Positions 8,042-18,377 of a DNA stretch of 64,000 nucleotides are shown here, in pieces (within the stretch, counting starts at the first letter, position 1; the number at the start of each line of letters is the position of its first letter). The position numbers and the translations under genes are program-made. The DNA lies in the NCBI RefSeq assembly GCF_006715085.1, contig NZ_VFMM01000003.1:558001-622000 (forward strand). The letters are read 5' to 3'. Under the pieces are notes generated by a model that ran no database searches, had not been told where the DNA came from, and saw nothing but the letters and a program-made list of their open reading frames with translations. This stretch comes from Kribbella jejuensis (GTDB lineage Bacteria; Actinomycetota; Actinomycetes; Propionibacteriales; Kribbellaceae).

Positions 8042-8992
8042 ATGAACGCGATCGTGGTGTACGGCGCCACCGGTCACACCGGCCGGTTCGTCGTCGAGGA
8101 ACTCCTCCGTCAGAACCTTCCAGCCGCCGTCTCCGGCCGCAACGGGCTCGCTCTCGCCGAACAATGGGGCGGCCTCGACGTACGGCCTGCCGCCGTCGAC
8201 GATCCGCACGCTCTCGACCGGGCACTGAAGAACGCGGCCGCGGTCGTCAACTGTGCGGGTCCGTTCGCGACGACGGCCGAACCGCTGATCCAGGCCGCCG
8301 CGCGGCAACGGATTCCGTACGTCGACGTCGCCGCCGAGATCGAGGCGAACGCAGCCACCCTCGCCCGGCAGAGCACCACGCCGGTCGTCCCCGCGATGGC
8401 CTTCTTCGGTGCCCTGGGTGACCTCCTCACCACTGCGATTGTCGATCAGCCCGCGCCGGTGCACGTCGCCTACGGCTTGAGTAGTTGGCATCCGACCCCC
8501 GGCACGCGCGTCGCGGGGAAGGTGTCGCACGATCGGCGGGCCGGGCGGCGGGTGCGGTACGCCGACGGGCGATTGCAGTACCACGACGACTCGCCGGTAC
8601 AGCAAAACTGGACGTTCCCCGAGCCGCTCGGGACGCGCCGGGTGATCGCGGAGTTCAGCATGGCCGACATCGTCACGATCCCGAGCCACCTCGCCGTACC
8701 CGAGGTCCGCACCTACATGTCCGTCGAGGCCGCCGGCGACCTGGCGGACGCGGACACCCCGCCGCCACCGCGCGACTCCGACCAGACCTTCGTCGTCGAC
8801 GTACGGGTAGGGGATGCACGTGCGTCGGCCGCCGGGCAGGACATCTACGCCATCACGGCCCCGCTCGCGGTCGGCGCTGTCCGGCGGATCCTGGCCGGCG
8901 AGACCCGCGCGACCGGCGTGGCCTCAGCGGGGGCGATGTTCGACGCCGTCGAGTTCCTCAAGGAGTTACCACTCACGGTCGACCTACCCTGA
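8042..8992 (+). CDS. Saccharopine-dehydrogenase-like NAD(P)-binding protein
   Basis: 316 residues starting MNAIVVYGATGHTGRFVVEELL, a Rossmann fold with GATGHTG. It continues with ALKNAAAVVNCAGPFATTAEPLIQAA and IPYVDVAAE, typical of saccharopine-dehydrogenase-fold proteins that act on unknown substrates rather than saccharopine. It is divergent from the DJ-1/AraC regulator at 7969, its likely controller. The ATG start is fixed by alignment with the fold. Confidence 0.75.
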   Translation: MNAIVVYGATGHTGRFVVEELLRQNLPAAVSGRNGLALAEQWGGLDVRPAAVDDPHALDRALKNAAAVVNCAGPFATTAEPLIQAAARQRIPYVDVAAEIEANAATLARQSTTPVVPAMAFFGALGDLLTTAIVDQPAPVHVAYGLSSWHPTPGTRVAGKVSHDRRAGRRVRYADGRLQYHDDSPVQQNWTFPEPLGTRRVIAEFSMADIVTIPSHLAVPEVRTYMSVEAAGDLADADTPPPPRDSDQTFVVDVRVGDARASAAGQDIYAITAPLAVGAVRRILAGETRATGVASAGAMFDAVEFLKELPLTVDLP

Positions 8993-9043
8993 ATCTGAGC
9001 AGGTCCAGCCTTCTTATCAGGTTCCGTGACATAGCCTGGGGGT

Positions 9044-10009
9044 GTGGAGGGGGAACCGCTGGGGCGGCGGTCCGTGGGGATCGTGATCGCCGCATTGTTG
9101 CCGTGGGCATGGTTCGTGCTGCGTGACCGGCTCGGTGTAGTCACCGACGTGGTCGCGATCGTGCTGCCGATGCTCGCACTGGTCGTTGCGGTCGGCGTCG
9201 GCGCGTACGGCCTGATCGGCCGGCGCCGCCGGGCCGCGATCGCGTTCGCGGTGTCGACGCTGCTGGTCGGGGTCGTCGCGACCTTCGGTCCGTGGATCCC
9301 GCACGGCTCCGGCACGGTCGACCCCAGTCGCGCCGTCCGGTTCGCGGCGGCGAACATCGGGATCGGCGAGCTCGAGGGCGCGGACACGCTGCTCGGGCTG
9401 AAGGCCGACGTACTGGTGGTGTCCGAGATCGGCGAGCCGCTGACGAACCGGTTGGCGCAGTCGTACCCGAATCACGTGGCCGACTGGAACGGGCCGTCGA
9501 TCGGCATCTTCAGCCGCTGGCCGTTGACCGTACTCGAGCAGCCGGGACCGGATCTGCCCGGCTTCCTGCTCCGCGTGCAGGCGCCGTCGGGGGACTTCGA
9601 CCTGATCGCGGTGCATGTCCCGCGGCCGTGGTGGACGGCGGACGGGTCGACGTACGACAAATCGTCCGACAACGGCCAGCCGTACGAGACGACGGTCGCC
9701 GGGCATCACCGGCTGATCCAGCAGATCGCGGCCCGTGCCGCGCGGGACGACCGGCCGGTCGTGGTCGCCGGCGACCTGAACACGACCGACCGCGGCCGCG
9801 ACTACCGGCTGCTCACCGACCACCTGAACGACGCGATGCTCGACCGCTGGGGCCGACCGTCCCAGGTCGCCAAGTGGGCCGCCCTGCTGGTCCGGATCGA
9901 CCACCTGCTGGTCAAACCCGGGTGGTGCTCGGACAACAGCGGCTGGTACCCGATCCCGAGCTCCGACCACCACGGCCTGGTCGCGACGATCGGGCCCTGC
10001 CGATCATGA
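9044..10009 (+). CDS. Membrane-anchored endonuclease/exonuclease/phosphatase-family protein
   Basis: 321 residues. Two or three N-terminal hydrophobic segments (GIVIAALLPWAWFVL, VVAIVLPMLALVVAVGVGAYGLIG, AAIAFAVSTLLVGVVATFG) precede an extracytoplasmic EEP domain. EEP metal/active-site motifs visible are AANIGIG, SEIGE, VVAGDLNTTDRG and the final SSDHHGLV. It is probably a surface phosphodiesterase or phosphatase; the substrate is unknown. TAGCCT at 9032-9037 ends 6 nt before the GTG, indicating a leaderless mRNA and supporting this start. Confidence 0.8.
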   Translation: MEGEPLGRRSVGIVIAALLPWAWFVLRDRLGVVTDVVAIVLPMLALVVAVGVGAYGLIGRRRRAAIAFAVSTLLVGVVATFGPWIPHGSGTVDPSRAVRFAAANIGIGELEGADTLLGLKADVLVVSEIGEPLTNRLAQSYPNHVADWNGPSIGIFSRWPLTVLEQPGPDLPGFLLRVQAPSGDFDLIAVHVPRPWWTADGSTYDKSSDNGQPYETTVAGHHRLIQQIAARAARDDRPVVVAGDLNTTDRGRDYRLLTDHLNDAMLDRWGRPSQVAKWAALLVRIDHLLVKPGWCSDNSGWYPIPSSDHHGLVATIGPCRS

Positions 10010-10049
10010 GTGCTCGATCGGCCGCGGTTGATATGGCAGGATCTCTACC

Positions 10050-10493
10050 GTGAGTAGCGGGACGACGGATGCGCAGCGCCTGGAGGACCTGGCGCGGCTG
10101 CGGCGCGTGAAGGACCGGATCGACCGCGAGTACGCACAGCCGCTCGACGTCGAGGCGCTCGCCCGGGGTGCGCACATGTCGGCCGGGCACCTGAGCCGCG
10201 AGTTCAAGCGCGCTTACGGAGAGTCGCCGTACGGGTATCTGATGACGCGGCGAATCGAGCGCGCGATGATGCTGCTGCGGCGCGGCGGGATGAGTGTCAC
10301 CGACGTCTGCTTCGAGGTCGGCTGCCAGTCGCTCGGCACGTTCAGCACCCGGTTCACCGAGCTGGTCGGGATGCCGCCGAGCGTCTACAAGGACGCCGCC
10401 GCCGACGCCACCGTCGGAATTCCGTCGTGTGTCGCGAAACAGGTGACGCGACCGATCAGGAATCGAGAAGCATCTCCGGCCTCCGGCACGTAG
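10050..10493 (+). CDS. Short AraC-family regulator of the VOC/UvrA-like locus
   Basis: 147 residues, almost only an AraC DNA-binding domain: VEALARGAHMSAGHLSREFKRAYGESPYGYL then VTDVCFEVGCQSLGTFSTRFTELVGMPPSVY. It lacks a separate sensing domain. GTG 10050 starts the gene. It precedes a VOC gene by 10 nt, and the 19-bp operator-like sequence of this locus lies within its last 40 bases. The same sequence stands before the VOC gene at 13860, so this protein is the most likely reader of that site. Confidence 0.85.
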   Translation: MSSGTTDAQRLEDLARLRRVKDRIDREYAQPLDVEALARGAHMSAGHLSREFKRAYGESPYGYLMTRRIERAMMLLRRGGMSVTDVCFEVGCQSLGTFSTRFTELVGMPPSVYKDAAADATVGIPSCVAKQVTRPIRNREASPASGT

Positions 10494-10496
10494 CGT
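10454..10496 (+). promoter_or_regulatory. Operator/promoter copy 1 before VOC gene
   Basis: GATCAGGAATCGAGAAGCA (10454-10472) is followed 18 nt later by the -10-like TAGCGT (10491-10496). Transcription would start at about 10503, at the VOC ATG itself (10504), so the message is leaderless. An identical 19-mer with the same -10 occurs at 13767. An activator bound in the -35 region would fit AraC proteins. Confidence 0.65.
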
Positions 10497-10503
10497 GACC
10501 CGC

Positions 10504-10914
10504 ATGAGCCTGAAGATCCTGAACAGCTTCCTGCCGCACACCGACCCCGAGCAGTCGCTGAAGTTCTACCGCGACCTGCTCGGCTTCGAGGTCCGGATGG
10601 ACGTCGGCTACGAGGGGATGCGCTGGATCACGGTCGGACCGCCCGGCCAGCCGGACACCTCGATCGTGCTCACCCCGCCGGCCGTCGACCCGGGGATCAC
10701 CGAAGAGGAGCGGCGAACGATCTTCGAGATGATGGCCAAGGGCACGTACGCCACCGTGGTGCTGCAGACCGACGACGTCGACGCCCTGTTCGACCGGCTG
10801 CAGGCCAGCGACGCCGAGGTGATCCAGGAACCGGTCGACCAGCCGTACGGCGTCCGCGACTGCGCGTTCCGGGACCCGGCCGGCAACCACGTCCGGATCA
10901 ACCAGGCCCGCTGA
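10504..10914 (+). CDS. VOC-family (glyoxalase-like) protein 1
   Basis: 136 residues forming a two-module VOC fold: KILNSFLPHTDPEQSLKFYRDLLGFEV, then YATVVLQTDDVDALFDRL and CAFRDPAGNHVRINQ. Relatives include glyoxalases, extradiol dioxygenases and drug-sequestering proteins; there is no basis to choose. ATG 10504 agrees with the promoter, whose -10 ends 7 nt upstream. It is followed after 22 nt by the UvrA-like ATPase, with which it is probably co-transcribed. Confidence 0.85.
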   Translation: MSLKILNSFLPHTDPEQSLKFYRDLLGFEVRMDVGYEGMRWITVGPPGQPDTSIVLTPPAVDPGITEEERRTIFEMMAKGTYATVVLQTDDVDALFDRLQASDAEVIQEPVDQPYGVRDCAFRDPAGNHVRINQAR

Positions 10915-10936
10915 ACTTCTTCGGGGAGAGGACGAC

Positions 10937-13294
<2,358 letters not shown>

Positions 13295-13300
13295 GTCGTC

Positions 13301-13768
13301 GTGACTGAGGACATGCTCGACGACGCCGGTCAGGAGACGCCGGAGCGGCTCCGGCGGCGGGCCAGCCGGCTGCTGTCGCATGTGACCATGCAGTCGGATC
13401 GGCTGGTGACCGACGGGCTGGCGAAGGTCGATGCCCGGCGGTGGCACTACGCGGTGCTCGCCTCGCTGGAGGAGTTCGGTCCTGGTAGTCAGGCGACGTT
13501 GAGCCGGCGTACCGGCATTTATCGCAGCGACATGGTCGGAGTACTGAACGAGTTGGCGGAGCGTCACCTCGTCGAGCGCGCGCCGGATCCGGGCGACCGG
13601 CGGCGCAACGTCATCACGATCACTGCCCAGGGGCGCCGTCAGCTGGGGCGGCTCGACAAGGTGCTCGACGACCTGCACGAAGAGCTGCTCGCGCCGCTGC
13701 TCCCGGCCGAACGGGAACAGCTCATGGACCTGCTCACCCGGCTCGCCGACCATCACCGCGGCAACTGA
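13301..13768 (+). CDS. MarR-family regulator
   Basis: 155 residues with the MarR winged helix: GSQATLSRRTGIYRSDMVGVLNELAERHLVERAPDPGDRRRNVITITAQGRRQL, followed by the C-terminal dimer helix. GTG 13301 lies 6 nt after the UvrA-like stop, so the genes are co-transcribed. MarR proteins usually repress their own operon and release it when they bind a ligand, so it may tune this locus with the AraC protein. Confidence 0.87.
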   Translation: MTEDMLDDAGQETPERLRRRASRLLSHVTMQSDRLVTDGLAKVDARRWHYAVLASLEEFGPGSQATLSRRTGIYRSDMVGVLNELAERHLVERAPDPGDRRRNVITITAQGRRQLGRLDKVLDDLHEELLAPLLPAEREQLMDLLTRLADHHRGN

Positions 13769-13810
13769 TCAGGAATCGAGAAGCAGCCGGTACGGGTGCG
13801 GAAATAGCGT
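13767..13810 (+). promoter_or_regulatory. Operator/promoter copy 2 before second VOC gene
   Basis: The same 19-mer as at 10454 (GATCAGGAATCGAGAAGCA, 13767-13785) overlaps the MarR stop codon. It is followed after 19 nt by TAGCGT (13805-13810). Unlike copy 1, the transcript has a leader of roughly 40 nt with an AGGAG site before ATG 13860. Confidence 0.65.
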
Positions 13811-13859
13811 TGAGTCATCGGAAGTCAGGGGCTGCGGCCCAGAAACAGGAGATGACGAA

Positions 13860-14204
13860 ATGACCAGCACGCAAGGTGTCCAGACGATCCTGCACCCGGT
13901 GACCGACCTCGAGAAGGCCAAGCCGGTGTACGCCGCGCTGCTCGGCGTCGAGCCGGTCGCGGACTCGCCGTACTACGTCGGTTTCGAGGCCGCCGGGCAG
14001 CAGATCGGCCTGGTACCGAACAGCGACATGACCGCGCCGGTCGCACACTGGCACGTGACCGACATCGAGGACCGGATCAAGGCGATCGTCGAGGCCGGCG
14101 GCACCCTGAAGCAGCCACCGCGCGACGTCTCCAACGGCCGCCTGGTAGCCCTCGTCACCGACCCCGACGGCAACGTCCTCGGCCTCCTCCAAGACCCCTC
14201 CTGA
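13860..14204 (+). CDS. VOC-family protein 2
   Basis: 114 residues: VQTILHPVTDLEKAKPVYAALLGVEPV, YYVGFEAAGQQIGLVPN, HWHVTDIEDRIKAIVEAGG and VTDPDGNVLGLLQ, a compact VOC domain. An AGGAG site precedes the ATG. The shared operator ties it to VOC 1, the UvrA-like ATPase and the AraC gene. It ends in TGATG, overlapping a 39-codon ORF. Confidence 0.85.
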   Translation: MTSTQGVQTILHPVTDLEKAKPVYAALLGVEPVADSPYYVGFEAAGQQIGLVPNSDMTAPVAHWHVTDIEDRIKAIVEAGGTLKQPPRDVSNGRLVALVTDPDGNVLGLLQDPS

Positions 14205-14323
14205 TGTGCAACCTCCCCCCGGAGATCCGCGCCGCGCTGTACGGGATTCCCGAGGACGCCGACGTACCGGACGAGTCGGCTGACGATTGCGCGGAGGACC
14301 TCGACTCCTGGGAGACTGTGTGA
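14204..14323 (+). CDS. Small acidic protein (39 aa), coupled to VOC 2
   Basis: ATG 14204 overlaps the VOC stop (TGATG), a sign of translational coupling. The product begins MCNLPPEIRAALYGIPEDAD and ends in an acidic stretch with a second Cys and the tail SWETV. It is strongly acidic with two cysteines (residues 2 and 29). I recognise no family. The coupling and normal codon use favour a real gene. Confidence 0.45.
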   Translation: MCNLPPEIRAALYGIPEDADVPDESADDCAEDLDSWETV

Positions 14324-14382
14324 GTGCCGGCGGGTTGTCTCAGGCTGGTCCTGTGACAGCCCGCCCGTCCGAGGTGGTGCTG

Positions 14383-15021
14383 ATGCCGATCGAGCACGTG
14401 TTGTTCGATGCTGATGGGGTGCTGCAGGAGTTGCCGGGTGGGTGGTATTCGGCGATGGAGCCGTATCTGGGGGAGCGGGCGCGGGAGTTCTTGCACGAGA
14501 CGTGGAAGGACGAGTTGCCGATGCTCGCGGGGCAGGGCGACTACCTGCCGGTGCTGGCGGCGACGTTGGAGCGGTACGGCGTACGGACACCGGTGACCGA
14601 GGTGTACGACGCCGTGTGGAAGAACATCGTGCTGATCGAGGAGTCACTCGAGATCGTGCGGACACTCCGGCGGAACGGGTACGGCGTACACCTCGGCACG
14701 AACCAGGAGTCGTACCGCGGGACGCACATGCGCACCGTGCTCGGGTACGACGAACTCTTCGACGTGAGCTGCTACTCCTACGACCTCGGCGTCGCCAAAC
14801 CCAACCCCGAATTCTTCACCCGCGCCGCGGCCCGCATCGGCGCCCACCCCAGCACCATCCTCTTCATCGACGACAACCCCCACAACATCACCGCCGCCCG
14901 CACCGCCGGCCTCAAAGCCGAACAATGGACCTTCCCCCAAGGCCTCCCCACCCTCCACACCACCTTCGCCGCCCACGGCGTGGACGCTGGCCCGGCTTCC
15001 CCGTTTTCAGACGTGAGTTAG
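14383..15021 (+). CDS. HAD-superfamily hydrolase
   Basis: 212 residues from ATG 14383. Motif I is VLFDADGVLQ (the nucleophile Asp is kept; the usual second acidic position is DADG), motif II Thr/Asn is LGTNQ, the motif III Lys is in GVAKPNPEFF, and motif IV is ILFIDDNPHN. An alpha-helical cap lies between motifs I and II. It is probably a small-molecule phosphatase of unknown substrate. Its 3' end overlaps the convergent membrane-protein gene by 15 nt. Confidence 0.82.
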   Translation: MPIEHVLFDADGVLQELPGGWYSAMEPYLGERAREFLHETWKDELPMLAGQGDYLPVLAATLERYGVRTPVTEVYDAVWKNIVLIEESLEIVRTLRRNGYGVHLGTNQESYRGTHMRTVLGYDELFDVSCYSYDLGVAKPNPEFFTRAAARIGAHPSTILFIDDNPHNITAARTAGLKAEQWTFPQGLPTLHTTFAAHGVDAGPASPFSDVS

Positions 15022-15525
15022 GGGAGTGGTTCGGGTGAGGCGGGTTGCGGAGATGAGGAAGAAGATGCCGCCGAGGAGGGCGTAGCCGGCGACGGTTCGG
15101 AGGGAGGGGTTTGAGCCCGCCATTGCGATGAAGCTGGTGCCGGCGAGTACGGAGATGGCGCCGGCGAGGATCATCGGCCATTGGGCGCCGAGACGGTAGC
15201 GCAGTACGGCGACCACTAGTTGCACGATTCCTGCGGTGATCGCCCACGCGCCCCAGATGCGTAGTACACCGGGGATTCCGGATGCGACGGCCAGTGCGAT
15301 CGCGGCGAGCAGGCTGAGGGCCATGTTCACGTAGAGCGGGGACTTCGGGCGGGCGTTGCCCGACGTACGGAAGTCGACCACGGCCGCGGCGACGTCGAAC
15401 AGCGGGTAGAGCACGAGCAGCACGGTCACTCCGGGGCTGATCGACTTCGCGACGGCCAGCGTCAGCGCGGCCCAGACGAGGGCGAATCCGAAGCGGACGA
15501 AGTACAACGTTCGCAGTGCCTTCAC
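15007..15525 (-). CDS. Small integral membrane protein (HdeD/DUF308-like)
   Basis: 172 residues with about six hydrophobic segments (FALVWAALTLAVA, VTVLLVLYPLFDVAAAVV, LSLLAAIALAVASG, WAITAGIVQLVVAVL, LAGAISVLAGTSF, LLGGIFFLISATRL). Weakly like the DUF308/HdeD stress-linked membrane family. GTG 15525 has GGAG 9 nt upstream. It is divergent from a TetR gene with two TetR-type operators between them, so it is probably repressed by that TetR. Confidence 0.7.
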   Translation of the reverse strand: MKALRTLYFVRFGFALVWAALTLAVAKSISPGVTVLLVLYPLFDVAAAVVDFRTSGNARPKSPLYVNMALSLLAAIALAVASGIPGVLRIWGAWAITAGIVQLVVAVLRYRLGAQWPMILAGAISVLAGTSFIAMAGSNPSLRTVAGYALLGGIFFLISATRLTRTTPLTHV

Positions 15526-15540
15526 GGCAGCATCTCCAGT

Positions 15541-15612
15541 AGATAGAACGATCGGTCTACCTCGGAGTCTGCGCCAACAAACGCAAAGACGTCAAGACCG
15601 ACCGTTCTATCT
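15541..15612. promoter_or_regulatory. Two inverted TetR-type operators in the divergent promoter region
   Basis: Site 1 is AGATAGAACGATCGGTCT (15541-15558) and site 2 is AGACCGACCGTTCTATCT (15595-15612). Site 2 is the reverse complement of site 1 except for one base. Each is itself a near palindrome with a CGATCG/CGGTCG core. Site 2 ends 2 nt before the TACCGT -10 (15615-15620) of the TetR gene, and site 1 lies at the start of the membrane-protein gene, so one regulator could repress both. Confidence 0.75.
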
Positions 15613-15627
15613 GCTACCGTCGACGAC

Positions 15628-16197
15628 ATGTCGGAAGCGCGGATGCGGCTGCTCAGCACGGCCACCGGACTCTTCTACGCCGAAGGCATCCACGCGGTCG
15701 GCGTCGACCGGGTGATTGCCGAGGCGCAGGTCACGCGCGCCACGCTGTACCGGCATTTCCCGAGCAAGGACGACCTGATCGTCGCGTACCTGACCCAGGC
15801 CGACGACACGATCCGCGAGCGAGTGGACGCCGCACGAGCCGGCCACACTGACCCTGACGACGTGATCCGCGCGGTCGCCGAGTTCATCGCGGCCGACATC
15901 CGGAGCCCCGGTTTCCGCGGCTGCGCCTTCCTCAACGCCGCCGCGGAGTACCCGGACCCGGAGTTCCCGATCCACCAGGCCGTACTCAAGCACCGCCAGT
16001 GGTTCCTCGACACGATGACCGAACTCTTCGCCGCCACCGGCAAACCGGACGCCGAACCCGCCGCCCGCCACTTCGTCATGCTCCGCGACGGCGCCATGGC
16101 CGCCGGCTGCCTGACCGACCCCGAACCGATCTGCGCCACCTTCCTCCGCGGCGTCGACGGCCTCCTGACCTACCGATCAGCCCTAGACGAAGCCTGA
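15628..16197 (+). CDS. TetR-family regulator
   Basis: 189 residues. The N-terminal HTH is LLSTATGLFYAEGIHAVGVDRVIAEAQVTRATLYRHFPSKDDLIVAYL. The C-terminal ligand domain includes SPGFRGCAFLNAAAEYPDP, common in a TetR subgroup. ATG 15628 is 7 nt after the -10, so the message is probably leaderless. It likely represses itself and the divergent membrane-protein gene through the paired operators. Confidence 0.88.
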   Translation: MSEARMRLLSTATGLFYAEGIHAVGVDRVIAEAQVTRATLYRHFPSKDDLIVAYLTQADDTIRERVDAARAGHTDPDDVIRAVAEFIAADIRSPGFRGCAFLNAAAEYPDPEFPIHQAVLKHRQWFLDTMTELFAATGKPDAEPAARHFVMLRDGAMAAGCLTDPEPICATFLRGVDGLLTYRSALDEA

Positions 16198-16378
16198 CAA
16201 CCACCTCGCGCCTCGCCCTGATGAGGCGCGCGCCGATCCCAGCGCCCCGTGGCGTCTCGTCCGCGGTGACGCGCCGCGCCCAGCGGTCGACGTCAGGACC
16301 GAGGAGGCGCTGGGTCAGTAGGCCCATTGCGACGAACAGGCCGATCCCACCGGCCGTGAATAGGACGTTGAGCACCAT
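16076..16378 (-). CDS. Possible small membrane protein
   Basis: An ATG at 16378 opens 100 codons starting MVLNVLFTAGGIGLFVAMGL, a plausible transmembrane helix, then LTQRLLGPDVDRWARRVTADE. The last 40 codons run antisense to the end of the TetR gene and look like shadow sequence (arginine runs). The true product may be shorter, or this may not be a gene. It fills the otherwise empty 250 bp between the TetR gene and the next regulator. Confidence 0.35.
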   Translation of the reverse strand: MVLNVLFTAGGIGLFVAMGLLTQRLLGPDVDRWARRVTADETPRGAGIGARLIRARREVVVRLRLGLIGRSGGRRRRGGRWRRSVRGRSGSRRPWRRRGA

Positions 16379-16448
16379 GTCCCCATCGTCCGGACTGTCC
16401 ACGCTCCATGACAGTGGCAAGAATGCCCGTCTGCGATAGATTCTCGCC

Positions 16449-17429
16449 ATGCACCGGATCGCGGTTGTCGTGGTGGACGGGATCCACAGCTTCGACCTGG
16501 CGATGCCGTTGCAGGTGTTCAGTACGGCGCACTCGCTCGACACGGAGCCGGGCGAACTGTTCGGTCCGCGGCTGTACGACATCCATGTCTGCGGCAACGG
16601 TCGGGACCTGCTCGTGGCCGGTGTCGGCGGCGTCGAGATGTACCGGATGACGCCGCCGTACCCGTTGGCCGACGCGCTCACCGCTGACACCATCGTCGTG
16701 ATCGGCGCCCCGCGTGACCCCGAACCGTTGGCGGAAGGGCTGGAGCTGCTGCGCGAGGCACATCGTCGCGGGATCAGGATCGCTTCGATCAGCACCGGAG
16801 GTGCGTGGGTGATGGCAGCGTCCGGCCTGCTCGACGGCCGGCGGATGGCGACACACTGGTCCCGCGCGAACGTGCTGGCCGAACGTTATCCACAGGTCCA
16901 CGTGGACACCGACGTACTGTTCATCGACCACGGCGACGTCCTGACCTCGGCCGGCGCGGCCAGTGGCATTGATATGTGCCTGCATATGATCCGTCAGGAC
17001 TTCGGCTCCGCCGTCGCCGCGGACGTCGCCCGGCACATGGTCGTACCGCCGCAGCGCGACGGGGGACAGGCGCCGTACATCGCGCACCCCGACCCCGGCG
17101 ACGACCACGGATCGCTCGAGCCGGCGATGCGGTGGCTGCGGGAACGGCTGGGGGAGCAGGTGACGTTGGCGGAGATCGCCTCGTACGTCGGTACGAGCCC
17201 GCGCACGGTGAACCGCCGATTCCGCGAACAGACCGGCACCACGCCACTGCAATGGTTGTTGCGGCAGCGGGTGTACCGCGCGCAGGAGTTGCTCGAGACA
17301 ACGGATCTGCCGATCGAGGAGATCGCGCGGTACTGCGGGTTCGGTACGTCGATCGCGATGCGCCAGCACTTCGCGAAGCACATCAAGACCTCGCCGACGG
17401 CGTACCGGCGTACGTTCCGCGCGTTCTGA
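16449..17429 (+). CDS. DJ-1/PfpI-AraC regulator lacking the nucleophile Cys
   Basis: 326 residues with the same architecture as the regulator at 7034: DJ-1/PfpI domain 1-185 and AraC HTH 230-326 (LAEIASYVGTSPRTVNRRFREQTGTTPLQWLL). The elbow reads ASISTGGAWVMA, so Ser115 stands where the other copy has Cys. A catalytic or redox role of that residue is therefore doubtful. The -10 TAGATT (16437-16442) ends 6 nt before ATG 16449, suggesting a leaderless mRNA. Confidence 0.87.
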   Translation: MHRIAVVVVDGIHSFDLAMPLQVFSTAHSLDTEPGELFGPRLYDIHVCGNGRDLLVAGVGGVEMYRMTPPYPLADALTADTIVVIGAPRDPEPLAEGLELLREAHRRGIRIASISTGGAWVMAASGLLDGRRMATHWSRANVLAERYPQVHVDTDVLFIDHGDVLTSAGAASGIDMCLHMIRQDFGSAVAADVARHMVVPPQRDGGQAPYIAHPDPGDDHGSLEPAMRWLRERLGEQVTLAEIASYVGTSPRTVNRRFREQTGTTPLQWLLRQRVYRAQELLETTDLPIEEIARYCGFGTSIAMRQHFAKHIKTSPTAYRRTFRAF

Positions 17430-17492
17430 GTGGCCGGTTGCCTTGCGAGGTGCTGGGTACCAGTGATGCGCAGCCGAGCCGAAGGAGCAGCC

Positions 17493-18314
17493 GTGGTCGA
17501 CCCTCAGCTTCGTGCGATGACCTGGAACATCTGGTGGCGTTTCGGTCCCCGCTGGCAGGAGCGGCAGTCCGGGATCCTCGCGACCCTCGAGCGGTTCACT
17601 CCGGACGTGATCGCGCTGCAGGAGGTCTGGGCCACGGATGCGACCACGCAGGCCGACGAGTTCGCCGACAAGCTTGGATTCCATGCGGTGTTCGCGTCAC
17701 CGTCGTACCCGCGGACGCCGGAGCCGGTCATGACGCCCGACCACGACGGCGTACGGCTGGGCGTCGCGTTGCTGAGCCGATGGCCGATCCTCGAACACGA
17801 AGCGATTCCGCTGCCGGCCCGCCATCGTTCGTGGGATCCCGTCGCGCTGAAGGCGCGGGTGGCTCATCCGGCCGGGCCGTTGCCGATCGTCGTGGCCTGT
17901 ATGGAACACGCGACGACCTACAGCGACGACCGGAAGGCGCAGGCCGCGCTGCTCGCCGACCTCGGCACCGATCCCTCCACCGACGGTCCCTGCCCGTCGA
18001 TCGTGATGGGCGACCTGAACGCCGCGGCGGACAGCGCCGTACTGCGTCCGCTCCGGGACGTGATGATCGACGCCTGGCTGGCCGGAGGCGGCGCGGCTGA
18101 TGCGGTGACGCTGCCGTCGACCCATCCGTCCGCTCCGCTCGCGGCCGGTCCGGAACTCGTCGACCAGCGCATCGACCACATCTTCTACCGGCCCGGCCAC
18201 GAGGATCAGCTCGTCAACGTCGAGTCGGCGGTACTCGCGGGTGACGCTGTCGACGGCACGTTCCCGTCCGATCATAGGGGCGTGGTCTGCGACTTCCGCT
18301 GGCGTGAACGCTGA
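17493..18314 (+). CDS. Endonuclease/exonuclease/phosphatase-family protein
   Basis: 273 residues of soluble EEP fold: MTWNIWWRFG (motif 1 Asn), LQEVWA (metal Glu), HA-type MEHATTY, VMGDLNAAAD (Asp/Asn), DQRIDHIFYRPG and PSDHRGVV (final Asp-His). No signal peptide or membrane segment is seen. GTG 17493 follows AAGGAG by 7 nt, which favours it over the upstream in-frame starts. It may be a phosphodiesterase or phosphatase; substrate unknown. Confidence 0.82.
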   Translation: MVDPQLRAMTWNIWWRFGPRWQERQSGILATLERFTPDVIALQEVWATDATTQADEFADKLGFHAVFASPSYPRTPEPVMTPDHDGVRLGVALLSRWPILEHEAIPLPARHRSWDPVALKARVAHPAGPLPIVVACMEHATTYSDDRKAQAALLADLGTDPSTDGPCPSIVMGDLNAAADSAVLRPLRDVMIDAWLAGGGAADAVTLPSTHPSAPLAAGPELVDQRIDHIFYRPGHEDQLVNVESAVLAGDAVDGTFPSDHRGVVCDFRWRER

Positions 18315-18352
18315 ACAATCCCACGAGCCGTGACGTCGTACTGATCGTTGTC

Positions 18353-18364
18353 CTACCGCGGTAG
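18353..18364. promoter_or_regulatory. Perfect 12-bp palindrome CTACCGCGGTAG
   Basis: It lies directly before the AGGAG binding site of the methyltransferase gene at 18378. A regulator bound here would block initiation, or the RNA would form a 6-bp stem next to the binding site. No regulator gene lies beside it. Confidence 0.4.
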
Positions 18365-18377
18365 AAGGAGCGATTGG

